This document shows positions 40,904 to 48,657 of a DNA stretch of 64,000 nucleotides, in pieces. The notes below the pieces were generated by a model. It was not told the DNA's origin and did not search any database. It worked only from the letters and a program-made list of their open reading frames with translations. The DNA comes from Nocardioides terrae (GTDB lineage Bacteria; Actinomycetota; Actinomycetes; Propionibacteriales; Nocardioidaceae), in contig NZ_FOLB01000005.1 of NCBI RefSeq assembly GCF_900112345.1, positions 1-64,000 on the forward strand, read 5' to 3'. The stretch's first letter is position 1; every line of letters begins with the position of its first letter. The position numbers were made by a program, and so were the translations under genes.

Positions 40904-42468
40904 CAGACACTCTCCTCGTTGTCGTCCGTCGGACCGCCGGTGAGCCCGGCGGTGCGGACAGCTGGCCAGGTGACGCGCATGCGCGCCACCGCCGGGTCAG
41001 GATTATCGAACATGTCGACGCCGGGTGCGATCTCGAGGTGCTCGACGCGTCCGCCGCTGCGCTCGATCTCCGCCGTGAGTACGTCGACATCGACCCGCTC
41101 AACGAGGCCGGCCGGCTCGGGGGCGAGGGCCACGCCGTGCCGGACCGCGAACTCCAGCCACATGGACTGACCGCCGCGCAGCACGGAGGCGCCGAGGCGG
41201 AAGAGGTTCTCCCGGGCCGGCTCGTCGAGGCAGCCGACGAGCTGGCGGGCGTAGATGTGGTGCGGCCGACGCGCGAGCACCGCGACGAGGTGGAGGACGT
41301 GGCGCGTCTCGTTGAGGATGACCTGCTTGATCCGCACGCCCTTGACACCGGAGGCGTCGAGGGCCGCGCGGACCTCGACCGCCGAGCGGCGGGAGTAGTC
41401 CGAGGACCGGACCGAGTGCCCCTGCCGGGCGAACCAGACGCTGTCGCGCCCGTTGCCCGCGCCGAGGTCGAGCACCGCGTCGTCCGGGCCGATCTGCCGG
41501 TGCACCCAGGCGGCGAAGTCCGAGCCGTCGGTGGGCACCGGCGAGCGGGGGCCGGCCGTGCCGCGCAGCAGCGGCGTCCAGCCGCTCATGCCCTGACGGA
41601 ACCCGCGGAACCACCCGTCGAGCCGGGTCTTGGTCAGCGGGTCCGCGACGGCGACGAAGCCCGGATCCGGGACCCGCCAGCCCTCGCCGTAGAGGTAGAC
41701 CAGCATCGCCTCGGGGTGACGGGGCGCCGCGAACTCGTGCCCGTCGAGCGTGACCGTGCCGAGCGGCAGCAGGTCGTCGAGGTCGAAGCGGCCGCGCTTC
41801 TCGCCGAGGATGTAGAGCTCGCCGCCGATCACGAACGACACGAAGACGTCGATGTGGATGCGCCGGCCGTCCTGGAGCGGCCAGACCACCTTGAGGTCGG
41901 CGGCCGACATGCGCAGGACGTCCCAGCCCAGCAGCTTGAGCTCGCGCTCGATGCGGTAGGACTCGCGGATGATGTCGACGGGGTCGCCGTGGCGGCTGAA
42001 GTAGCACAGGTCGGTGTCGGTGTCGTGGGCGATCATCCCGCCCTCGCGGACCGCGCCGAGGAGGGCGCCGTACCCCAGGTAGGCCTCGACGCCGCAGCGC
42101 TCGTTCAGCTCGCGCAGCACGACCTGGGTGGCCTCGAGGATCTCGTGCTTGGTCTCGTCGGTCGTCGAGGAGAAGGAGCGGGTCAGATGGCCCATCTTGT
42201 CGACGGCGTACGGGTGCCCGGCCTCGTCGGCGAAGCGGACCCGGCCCTCTCCGGAGCCGAACGCGTGCTCGACGTCGCAGTGGGTGTTGCCGTCGGTGTC
42301 GGTGACGCGGACCCGGGTCGACCCGTCGAGGTAGGGGCTCAGCACGTGCGGCCACTCGGCCCGCGGGCCGGTGAAGGTCCAGATGTGCTGGTCGTCGAAG
42401 TGGACCAGCAGCGTCCGGCCGGTCGTGCCCTTGAGGCTGAGGTGGGAGTCGGTGATCTCGACGGTCAC
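40903..42468 (-). CDS. LicD-type nucleotidyltransferase fused to SAM methyltransferase (paralogue 3)
   Basis: This 521-residue protein has the same architecture as the two downstream copies. The N-terminal beta domain has LLVHFDDQHIWTFTGPRAEW and VRVTDTDGNTHCDVEHAFG. The LicD domain has NERCGVEAYLGYGALLGAVREG and His148-Asp149-Thr-Asp151-Thr-Asp153. The methyltransferase has VLDLGAGNGRDSVWFARQGHSV. The conserved tail GVDMFDNPDPAVARMRVTWP ends it, plus a short extension. Its GTG overlaps the cytidylyltransferase stop as GTGA, tying substrate activation and transfer together in translation. The longer frame to 42768 is a shadow. Confidence 0.82.
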   Translation of the reverse strand: MTVEITDSHLSLKGTTGRTLLVHFDDQHIWTFTGPRAEWPHVLSPYLDGSTRVRVTDTDGNTHCDVEHAFGSGEGRVRFADEAGHPYAVDKMGHLTRSFSSTTDETKHEILEATQVVLRELNERCGVEAYLGYGALLGAVREGGMIAHDTDTDLCYFSRHGDPVDIIRESYRIERELKLLGWDVLRMSAADLKVVWPLQDGRRIHIDVFVSFVIGGELYILGEKRGRFDLDDLLPLGTVTLDGHEFAAPRHPEAMLVYLYGEGWRVPDPGFVAVADPLTKTRLDGWFRGFRQGMSGWTPLLRGTAGPRSPVPTDGSDFAAWVHRQIGPDDAVLDLGAGNGRDSVWFARQGHSVRSSDYSRRSAVEVRAALDASGVKGVRIKQVILNETRHVLHLVAVLARRPHHIYARQLVGCLDEPARENLFRLGASVLRGGQSMWLEFAVRHGVALAPEPAGLVERVDVDVLTAEIERSGGRVEHLEIAPGVDMFDNPDPAVARMRVTWPAVRTAGLTGGPTDDNEESV

Positions 42469-42893
42469 GACGCGGCTTCGCCGCGGGCCAGGTGCTTGCG
42501 CAGGGCCGTGCTGGAGGTCTGGATCGAGTAGGGGAAGTAGTGCACCTCGACGCCCACCTCGGCCATCTGCTTCTCGAGGCGGTCGCCCTTCGAGGTGCCC
42601 TTCCAGTCGTCGCCCTTGAAGAGGCGGTGGAAGCCGACGTCGCGCCAGGCGTCCCGCTTGTCGAGGGTCAGCTCGACGTAGGTCGCGTCCACGATGCCGA
42701 TCGCGTCGACGATCGCGACCCGCTCCTCGAGCGGCACGGTCGGCCGGATCCCCTTGCCGAGCTCGCACATCTCGTCGGACACCACGCCGGCGACGAGGAG
42801 GTCACAGCGGCTGCGCGCCTGGCGCAGCATGTTGAGGTGTCCGATGTGGAAGAGGTCGAAGACGCCCGGGACATAGCCGACGATCTCGCTCAT
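42465..42893 (-). CDS. TagD/ECT-like cytidylyltransferase
   Basis: This nucleotidyltransferase of the HxGH class should join CTP to a phospho-alcohol (glycerol-3-phosphate in TagD, phosphoethanolamine in ECT), giving the CDP-donor for the LicD-type enzymes of the same operon. GYVPGVFDLFHIGHLNMLRQA contains His16-x-Gly-His19. FKGDDWKGTSKGDRLEKQM matches the substrate-loop region. SIQTSSTALRKHL corresponds to the RTxGISTT-type nucleotide site but lacks the usual Arg. 142 residues, full length, ATG start. It is the first gene of the 42.9-37.4 kb operon. An ADP-heptose-synthase-type adenylyltransferase is the main alternative. Confidence 0.85.
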   Translation of the reverse strand: MSEIVGYVPGVFDLFHIGHLNMLRQARSRCDLLVAGVVSDEMCELGKGIRPTVPLEERVAIVDAIGIVDATYVELTLDKRDAWRDVGFHRLFKGDDWKGTSKGDRLEKQMAEVGVEVHYFPYSIQTSSTALRKHLARGEAAS

Positions 42894-42965
42894 GAACGTT
42901 CTCCATCTTCCCGCATTTGCCCGGCAGCCTAGGTGACGTCACCAGCGGCCACCCAATCGCTCATC

Positions 42966-42971
42966 TAGGCT
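42966..42971 (+). promoter_or_regulatory. -10 TAGGCT, leaderless-type promoter of the DNA ligase
   Basis: TAGGCT lies 7 nt before the GTG start, so transcription would begin at or next to the start codon. Confidence 0.5.
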
Positions 42972-42978
42972 CAGCGAC

Positions 42979-44067
42979 GTGGATCTCCCGGTCATGCCCC
43001 CGGTCCTGCCGATGCTAGCCAAGTCCGTCGCGGCCGTGCCCACGACAGGCGGATACAGCTTCGAGCCGAAGTGGGACGGCTTCCGCTGCCTCGTCTTCCG
43101 CGACGGTGACGAGGTCGAGCTCGCCTCGCGCAACACCAAGCCGCTGACCCGCTACTTCCCCGAGGTCGTCGCGGCGATCCTGGACCAGCTGCCGCCGCGG
43201 TGCGTGCTCGACGGGGAGCTCTTCGTCTCCGTCGGCGACCGGCTGGAGTTCGAGGTGCTGCAGGAGCGGATCCACCCGGCCGCGTCGCGGATCACGATGC
43301 TCTCGGAGTCGACCCCTGCCTCGTTCGTCGCCTTCGACCTGCTGGCGCTCGGCGACGAGTCGTACGTCGACCGCCCGTTCTCCGAGCGTCGAGCAGCCCT
43401 CGAGGCGGCGCTGGCGGACCTGCCGCCGTCCGGTCCGTGCCACCTGACCCGGACCACGACCGACCCGGACGAGGCCGAGCAGTGGTTCCGCCAGTTCGAG
43501 GGCGCCGGGCTCGACGGTGTCGTCGCGAAGCCGCTGTCGGCCGTCTACGCGCCCAACCAGCGCACGATGCTGAAGATCAAGCACGCCCGCACCGCCGACG
43601 TGGTCGTCGCGGGCTACCGGCTGCACAAGAACTCCACCGAGTCATCGCCCCTGCTCGGGAGCCTGCTGCTCGGGCTCTACGACGGCTCCGGCGAGGACGC
43701 CCAACTGCAGCACGTCGGCGTCTCGGCGTCGTTCACCGCCAAGCGCCGGGCCGAGCTGATCGAGGAGCTCGCTCCGTTGGTGGTGCCGATCGAGGAGCAC
43801 CCCTGGGGGCGCTGGTCGGAGTTCCTGACCGCCAACCCCGACCGGGTGCCCGGCACCCAGTCCCGCTGGTCGCAGGGCAAGGACCTCTCCTTCGTCCCGC
43901 TGCGTCCCGACCGGGTCCTCGAGGTGGGCTACGACCACATGGAGGGGCGGCGCTTCCGGCACACCGCGCAGTTCAAGCGGTGGCGGCCCGACCGCGACCC
44001 GACCTCGTGCGGCTACGACCAGCTCGAGGAGCCGGTGTCCTACGACCTCGGCGAGGTGCTGGGGTAG
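42979..44067 (+). CDS. ATP-dependent DNA ligase (LigC/LigD ligase-domain type)
   Basis: It seals DNA nicks with ATP, probably in non-homologous end joining or repair. The adenylation motif is EPKWDGFR with Lys31. Motif III is CVLDGELFV, motif IIIa TFVAFDLLALGDESY-like, motif IV EGLDGVVAKP-like (GAGLDGVVAKPLSAVY), and motif V MLKIKHARTADVVVAGYR. The OB domain follows (VGVSASFTAKRRAELIEEL to HMEGRRFRHTAQFKRWRPDRDP). 362 residues, a stand-alone ligase of LigC size. GTG start at 42979 with a -10 just upstream. A LigD-type polymerase is encoded 0.65 kb away; no Ku gene is in the window. A 12-nt repeat spans the stop codon. Confidence 0.92.
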   Translation: MDLPVMPPVLPMLAKSVAAVPTTGGYSFEPKWDGFRCLVFRDGDEVELASRNTKPLTRYFPEVVAAILDQLPPRCVLDGELFVSVGDRLEFEVLQERIHPAASRITMLSESTPASFVAFDLLALGDESYVDRPFSERRAALEAALADLPPSGPCHLTRTTTDPDEAEQWFRQFEGAGLDGVVAKPLSAVYAPNQRTMLKIKHARTADVVVAGYRLHKNSTESSPLLGSLLLGLYDGSGEDAQLQHVGVSASFTAKRRAELIEELAPLVVPIEEHPWGRWSEFLTANPDRVPGTQSRWSQGKDLSFVPLRPDRVLEVGYDHMEGRRFRHTAQFKRWRPDRDPTSCGYDQLEEPVSYDLGEVLG

Positions 44068-44093
44068 GTGCTGGGGTAGGTGCTGGGGTAGGT
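44054..44093. repeat. Three tandem copies of a 12-nt unit across the ligase stop codon
   Basis: The unit aggtgctggggt occurs at 44054-44065, 44066-44077 and 44078-44089, followed by aggt. The period is a multiple of three, so each copy brings an in-frame TAG (44065, 44077, 44089). It looks like slippage or duplication of the gene end, without effect on the protein. Confidence 0.85.
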
Positions 44094-44154
44094 CCTGAGC
44101 TGGATCCTCCGCGGCTGGGGCGCGTCCGCCGGGTGCAACCGCGGAGAAGCGCCC

Positions 44155-44160
44155 TACGCT
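44155..44160 (+). promoter_or_regulatory. -10 TACGCT, leaderless-type promoter of the 44167 gene
   Basis: TACGCT ends 6 nt before the ATG, placing the transcription start at the start codon. No ribosome site lies between them. Confidence 0.55.
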
Positions 44161-44166
44161 GTAACC

Positions 44167-44700
44167 ATGAGTTACGACGTCGTCCTCCTCGTCGAGCAGG
44201 CCCTCTCGTCAGCGGACGCCGCCCAGGTGCGGTCCCTGCACGAGAGCCTCGACGAGCCCGTGGCCTACCACGTGCTCCTCCCGATGGAGGACGCCGCCGC
44301 GAGGATCGAGGCCTCGCTCGGCACGCTCAGCGGCGGCGAGCTGCTCGGGACGCCGTCGCTGCTGGTCAACGAGGTCGACCTCGACGCCGTTCGCAAGGAC
44401 TGCCTCGACCGGGCGACCGAGGACCTCTCCACCACGCTGGACGCCCTGCGCACGGCCGGCGCGAGCGCCGAGGGCACCGTCGTGGACGTCTCCCCCATCG
44501 ACGCGCTGAAGACCAAGGTCGCCGAGGTGGACGGGCGCGAGGCGATCATCCTCACCCGCCCGCACGTCGTCGCGGAGTTCTTCCACGTCGACTGGACGTC
44601 GCAGGCGCGGCGCAAGATCGGTGTGCCCGTCCTGCACCTGCTCGAGCACGAGAACTTCGACGAGCAGGCCGGCGAGGGCGAAGGCATCAACGGCGTCTGA
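44167..44700 (+). CDS. Conserved hypothetical protein, possibly UspA-like fold
   Basis: I do not recognise a named family. The 177 residues alternate strands and helices: SYDVVLLVEQALSSADAAQVRSLHESL; AYHVLLPMEDAAARIEASLGTL; a mid-region DAVRKDCLDRATEDLSTTLDALRTAGASAEGTVVDVSPIDALKTKV; REAIILTRPHVVAEFFHVDWTSQARRKIGVPVLHLLEH. The helix with an A-G-A-S-A-EGTVVD strand and the terminal VPVLHLLEH strand recall universal stress proteins, but the ATP-binding GxxGxnG loop is absent. The ATG start is apparently leaderless. It lies between the ligase and the convergent LigD-type polymerase; a DNA-repair link is only suggested by position. Confidence 0.75.
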   Translation: MSYDVVLLVEQALSSADAAQVRSLHESLDEPVAYHVLLPMEDAAARIEASLGTLSGGELLGTPSLLVNEVDLDAVRKDCLDRATEDLSTTLDALRTAGASAEGTVVDVSPIDALKTKVAEVDGREAIILTRPHVVAEFFHVDWTSQARRKIGVPVLHLLEHENFDEQAGEGEGINGV

Positions 44701-44713
44701 CGGCGGCCCGGCC

Positions 44714-45787
44714 CTACTTCTCGACCCGGTTGCCGTCCTCGTCCCAGTGGGCGGCGACCTTCTTGCTCGGCTGTACCCGCGGCGGCTCGCCGGGCATCTT
44801 GGGGTAGTCGGGCGGGAAGTTCGTCTCCACGCCGTCCCACAGCGCGATCAGCGGGTCCAGCGAGTGCGCCGCCGAGTCGATGCCGGCCCACGGGTCGGCG
44901 TCCTGCAGCCGGTCGGGCACGGTGAAGAGGTTGAGCTCGCGCGGGTCCTTCAGGTCGGCGAGCTCGGCCCAGGTGAGCGGGGTGGAGACGGGGGCGCCGG
45001 GCCGGGGCCGGAGGGAGTACGCCGAGGCGATCGTCCGGTCCCTGTTGTTCTGGTTGAAGTCGACGAAGATGCGCTCGCCCCGCTCCTCCTTCCACCAGGC
45101 CACCGTGACCCCGTCGTCGCGGCGGGCCAGCTCCTGGCCGAAGCCGATGGCCGCGTGGCGGACGTCCTCGAACGGCCGGGTCGGCTCGATCCGGACGTAG
45201 ATGTGCACGCCGCGGTTGCCGCTCGTCTTCGGGTAGCCGGTGATGCCGAGCTCCTCGAGCAGCTCGCGGGCGACGCCGGCCACGCGGACCGCGTCGGCGA
45301 AGCTCGTGCCGGGCTGCGGGTCGAGGTCGATGCGCAGCTCGTCGGGATGGTCGACGTCGGGGCGGCGTACGGGCCAGGGGTGGAAGGTGAGGGCGCCCAT
45401 CTGCGCGCACCACACCGGAACGGCCGGCTCGGTCGGGCAGATCTCGTCCGCCGTACGGCCGCTGGGGAAGGTGATCCCCACCGTCTCGAGGTAGTCGGGT
45501 GCGCCCTTCGGCACGCGCTTCTGGTAGAAGCCGTCCCCCTCGCGGTCGGTGGGCCCGGTCGCGAGCCGCATGCCCTCGCGCCAGCCGTCGGGCCAGCGCT
45601 CCAGCGCGGTCGGCCGCTCGCCGATCGCCCGCAGCAGCGGCGCGCTGACGTCGGCGAAGAACTGCGCGACCATCAGCTTGGTGACCTCCGGCGTCCGGTC
45701 GGTCGCCTCGTAGATCACCCGGTCCGGGCTGGAGATGCGCACCGCCCGGTCGCCCGCGACGACCTCCGCGGCTGGTGTCTTCGCCAT
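44714..45787 (-). CDS. LigD-type polymerase/primase domain protein
   Basis: This AEP-family polymerase of the end-joining machinery fills or extends ends with NTPs/dNTPs. VRISSPDRVIYEATDRTPEVTK opens the LigD-Pol domain. FYQKRVPKGAPDYLETVGI, ALTFHPWPVRRPDVDHPDELRIDLDPQPG (the catalytic DxD), KTSGNRGVHIYVRI (His of motif II) and RIFVDFNQNNRDRTIASAYSLRP (motif III Asp) are all present. The start is set at the ATG 45787, giving 357 residues; the long frame to 46171 overlaps msrB antisense. It is a stand-alone Pol with the ligase encoded separately, as in some actinobacteria. Confidence 0.93.
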   Translation of the reverse strand: MAKTPAAEVVAGDRAVRISSPDRVIYEATDRTPEVTKLMVAQFFADVSAPLLRAIGERPTALERWPDGWREGMRLATGPTDREGDGFYQKRVPKGAPDYLETVGITFPSGRTADEICPTEPAVPVWCAQMGALTFHPWPVRRPDVDHPDELRIDLDPQPGTSFADAVRVAGVARELLEELGITGYPKTSGNRGVHIYVRIEPTRPFEDVRHAAIGFGQELARRDDGVTVAWWKEERGERIFVDFNQNNRDRTIASAYSLRPRPGAPVSTPLTWAELADLKDPRELNLFTVPDRLQDADPWAGIDSAAHSLDPLIALWDGVETNFPPDYPKMPGEPPRVQPSKKVAAHWDEDGNRVEK

Positions 45788-45844
45788 GCTGGTCAACCTA
45801 GCTGCTGGCGACCCTCGCCCGCCGGAGCGGCGTGAGGCGCCGCG

Positions 45845-45850
45845 TAGACT
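45845..45850 (+). promoter_or_regulatory. -10 TAGACT, leaderless-type promoter of msrB
   Basis: TAGACT ends 6 nt before the GTG start of msrB. It is a close match to TAnnnT with purine-rich positions 3-4. Confidence 0.6.
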
Positions 45851-45856
45851 CTGCGC

Positions 45857-46255
45857 GTGGGTTACAACGTCGAGAAGAGTGACGCCGAGTGGCGTGAGCA
45901 GCTGTCCCCCGAGGAGTACCGCGTGCTGCGCGAGGCGGGCACCGAGCGCGCCTTCGCGGGCGAGTACACCGACACCGAGGCCAAGGGCATCTATCGCTGC
46001 AAGGCATGCCAGGCGAAGCTCTTCGAGTCGGACACGAAGTTCCACTCCGGCTGCGGCTGGCCGTCGTTCTACCAGCCGATCACCGACACGGTGGAGTACA
46101 TCGAGGACCTCTCCCACGGCATGCGCCGCATCGAGGTCCGCTGCGCCAACTGCGGCTCGCACCTCGGCCACGTCTTCCCCGACGGCTTCGGTACGCCGAC
46201 CGGCGACCGCTTCTGCATCAACTCGATCAGCATCACGCTCGAGCCGAACGACTGA
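45857..46255 (+). CDS. msrB: Peptide-methionine (R)-S-oxide reductase
   Basis: It reduces methionine-R-sulfoxide in proteins, with thioredoxin as donor. The zinc site is Cys48-x2-Cys51 ([11 protein letters not shown]) and Cys96-x2-Cys99 ([17 protein letters not shown]). The catalytic Cys is Cys120 in [11 protein letters not shown], and [12 protein letters not shown] is the substrate pocket region. 132 residues, the normal length of the zinc form. GTG start at 45857; the mRNA is probably leaderless. It is divergent from the LigD-type polymerase with 69 nt between. Confidence 0.97.
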   Translation: MGYNVEKSDAEWREQLSPEEYRVLREAGTERAFAGEYTDTEAKGIYRCKACQAKLFESDTKFHSGCGWPSFYQPITDTVEYIEDLSHGMRRIEVRCANCGSHLGHVFPDGFGTPTGDRFCINSISITLEPND

Positions 46256-46276
46256 CCCGGCGCGATCGCTCGCGGG

Positions 46277-47797
46277 TCACCGCACCCGCACGCCGACGGC
46301 CAGGGTGCGCCCGCCCGTGCGTACGCCGAGCCTCCAGGCCGCGCCACGCATCGCGCGGGGGAACCGCACGGTCGTCGACCAGCGGCCTCTTCCGGCTCGA
46401 CGCAAGGCGTTGACTGGCGAGTGGGGCTTGCCGTGGCGAACCGGGCGCAGGTAGGTCGGTCGGCGGCTCGCCGCCACGATCAGGGTGTAGCGATGCCGTG
46501 GCCGGACGACGAAGGCGCCGTCACGGAACGCCGATCCACGGACGAGCACTCTGGCGGCGTACGCGTCAACGGTCCGGGTGGCGGTGTTGCCGGCGTTGTC
46601 GACCGCCGTGGCGGCGTACCGCACCCGACGGATCGCTCCGTTCCCGCTGGTGCTCACGCTCACCGTGCAGGAGCGGATCCCGGAGGCGTCCGTGGCCTGG
46701 CAGCGGACCTGCCCGGCGGTCGGAGCGGCGACGAAGTAGGCCGCACCCGCGGTCACCCCGGCGATGGAGACCGCCGGCGGCGTACGGTCGTCGGCGGGGG
46801 ACGGCTCGACAGTGACGGTGAGCCGCCAGGTGTCGGCCAGGTCGCCGCCGACCATGGGCTGGCCGCCGAAGAGCAGCAGCCCGTGCTGTTCGGGCGTCGC
46901 CGCCATCGCCGAGTCGAGGCGCGCCGGCGGCGGCAACGTGCCCGTCGTCGGGGACCAGGTCGATCCGTCCCAGACCCACGTGTCGGACAGGTAGGTGTTG
47001 CCAGGGCCCGTCCCTCCGAAGAGGACCAGTCGCCGCGCGTCGGCGTCGTAGGCCATCGCGCCACGCCGGCGTCCCGGCGGAGCCGCCGCAGGGTGGAGCT
47101 GCGTCCAGGTGGAGCCGTTCCACGTCCAGGTCGCGTCGCTGGAGGCGCCGCCTCCGAAGGAGATCAGAGACCTGCTGGCGCCGTCGAAGGCGAGCATCGC
47201 GCCGGCCGCGGCGGGCCCGGTGGTCGCGAGCGGTGCCTGCTCCCAGACCTGGGTCTGGCCGTGCCACAGCCAGGTGGCGCCGCCAGTCGGCAGGACGACC
47301 TGCTGCGTCTGCGGGTCCCACGCCATCGGGACTCCGTTGAGGGCCGGCGGCGCGCTCAGGGGATGGACCCGGCTCCACGCCGTGCCGTTCCAGACCCAGG
47401 TGTCGTCGAACAGGGGCGCTCCTCCGTCGAACCCCCCGAACAGGACGACGGTTCCGGTCGTCCCGTCATAGGCCATCGACGCTGCGCCGCGCGCCGGCGG
47501 GCCGGGCACGACGTGCTGGGTCCACGTCGTGCCGTCCCACGTCCACGTGTCGCCGAGCTCGCCGCCGCCGCCGAGCTGGGTGCCTCCGAAGAGGACCACC
47601 TGGTGATGAGCCTCGTCGTAGACCATGGCGAACTCGTCGCGGGCGGACGGCGCTGTAGCCGGGGCGAGCTGGGTCCAGGTCGCCGACGCAGGTGGCGGGG
47701 CTGCGTGAACCGCGCCGGGCGGGACGGCGACCCATCCGCCGACGGCTACCGCGAGGACGCCGACGAGGGCGAGGACCCGGCTGGCGATGGCATGCAC
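46277..47797 (-). CDS. Secreted kelch-type beta-propeller protein
   Basis: This 506-residue extracellular protein has a Sec signal peptide (RVLALVGVLAVAVGGWVAV... VHA-APPP). It carries about six kelch-like repeats between residues 40 and 340, each with a VVLFGG-type strand and a DTWTWDGTTW-type strand; the third repeat has lost the FGG. A beta-sandwich-like C-terminal region follows (about 345-506: AGQVRCQATDASGIRSCTVSVST; AVDNAGNTATRTVDAYA), similar to Ig-like domains of surface proteins. GTG start at 47797. No catalytic Cys-Tyr pair of galactose oxidases is seen, so a binding or adhesive role is likely. Confidence 0.82.
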   Translation of the reverse strand: MHAIASRVLALVGVLAVAVGGWVAVPPGAVHAAPPPASATWTQLAPATAPSARDEFAMVYDEAHHQVVLFGGTQLGGGGELGDTWTWDGTTWTQHVVPGPPARGAASMAYDGTTGTVVLFGGFDGGAPLFDDTWVWNGTAWSRVHPLSAPPALNGVPMAWDPQTQQVVLPTGGATWLWHGQTQVWEQAPLATTGPAAAGAMLAFDGASRSLISFGGGASSDATWTWNGSTWTQLHPAAAPPGRRRGAMAYDADARRLVLFGGTGPGNTYLSDTWVWDGSTWSPTTGTLPPPARLDSAMAATPEQHGLLLFGGQPMVGGDLADTWRLTVTVEPSPADDRTPPAVSIAGVTAGAAYFVAAPTAGQVRCQATDASGIRSCTVSVSTSGNGAIRRVRYAATAVDNAGNTATRTVDAYAARVLVRGSAFRDGAFVVRPRHRYTLIVAASRRPTYLRPVRHGKPHSPVNALRRAGRGRWSTTVRFPRAMRGAAWRLGVRTGGRTLAVGVRVR

Positions 47798-47898
47798 GAC
47801 GCACTCCGTTCCGGCCAGTGCTGCGTGAGGGCACCGGCAGCCGGCTCATCCTAGGACCGAGCGGCCCGTCCGGGAACGGAGGACAGCGAGGGGACCGG

Positions 47899-48645
47899 TC
47901 AGTACGACGTCGACGGCATCAGCTCGACGAGCTCGTCGACGTTGATGCGCCGCCCCGTGTAGAACGGGACCTCCTCGCGCACGTGCCGACGCGTCTCCGA
48001 GCCGCGCAGGTGCCGCATCAGGTCGACGATGCGGGAGAGGTCGTCGGCCTCGAAGGCGAGGATCCACTCGTAGTCGCCGAGCGCGAAGGCGGGCACGGTG
48101 TTGGCGCGAACGTCGGGGTAGTCGCGCGCCATCTGGCCGTGCTCGGCGAGCAGGCGGCGGCGCTCGGTGTCCTCGAGGAGGTACCACTCGTAGGAGCGCA
48201 CGAAGGGGTAGACCGCGACATAGTCGTGCGCCCGCTCCTCCGCGAGGAAGGCCGGCAGGTGGCTGCGGTTGAACTCCGCCGGCCGGTGCAGCGCCATCTG
48301 GCTCCAGACCGGGACGAGACGTGAGCCGAAGCCGGTGCGGCGCAGGCCGTGGTAGGCCCGCTGCAGCTCGTCGGAGGACTCCGCGTGCCACCAGATCATC
48401 ACGTCGGCGTCGGCGCGCAGTCCGCCGACGTCGTACACGCCGCGGACCACGACGTCCTTGTCGATCAGGTCACCGAAGAAGTGCTTCAGCTCGGACAGCT
48501 CCTTCTTCGGGTCGTCCTCGTCCTGGTCGAACGGCTCCTCGAAGCGGAAGACCGACCACATCGTGTAGCGGATCGCCTCGTTGAGCTCGTTGATCCGGGC
48601 GGCGTTGGACTTGATCTCGGCTTGGGGGTCGGTCATGCCGTCCAT
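47899..48645 (-). CDS. hemQ: Coproheme decarboxylase HemQ (chlorite-dismutase family)
   Basis: This is the last step of the coproporphyrin-dependent haem route of Gram-positives: H2O2-driven decarboxylation of coproheme to haem b. INELNEAIRYTMWSVFRFEEP, GVYDVGGLRADADVMIWWH, DYVAVYPFVRSYEWYLL (region of the catalytic Tyr), LLAEHGQMARDYPDV (region of the haem-ligand His) and TVPAFALGDYEWILAFEADDL match the actinobacterial HemQ pattern. 248 residues. ATG at 48645 or 48636. hemY/cgoX and hemE lie 5-9 kb to the right on the same strand. It follows a two-component regulator gene by 12 nt, which may be fortuitous. Confidence 0.95.
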   Translation of the reverse strand: MDGMTDPQAEIKSNAARINELNEAIRYTMWSVFRFEEPFDQDEDDPKKELSELKHFFGDLIDKDVVVRGVYDVGGLRADADVMIWWHAESSDELQRAYHGLRRTGFGSRLVPVWSQMALHRPAEFNRSHLPAFLAEERAHDYVAVYPFVRSYEWYLLEDTERRRLLAEHGQMARDYPDVRANTVPAFALGDYEWILAFEADDLSRIVDLMRHLRGSETRRHVREEVPFYTGRRINVDELVELMPSTSY

Positions 48646-48657
48646 TATTCGCCCGGC

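Noticed and set aside
40873..42531. Long plus-strand open frame opposite LicD-methyltransferase paralogue 3
   Set aside because: Antisense shadow; no motif; the minus-strand gene aligns with two paralogues over its full length.
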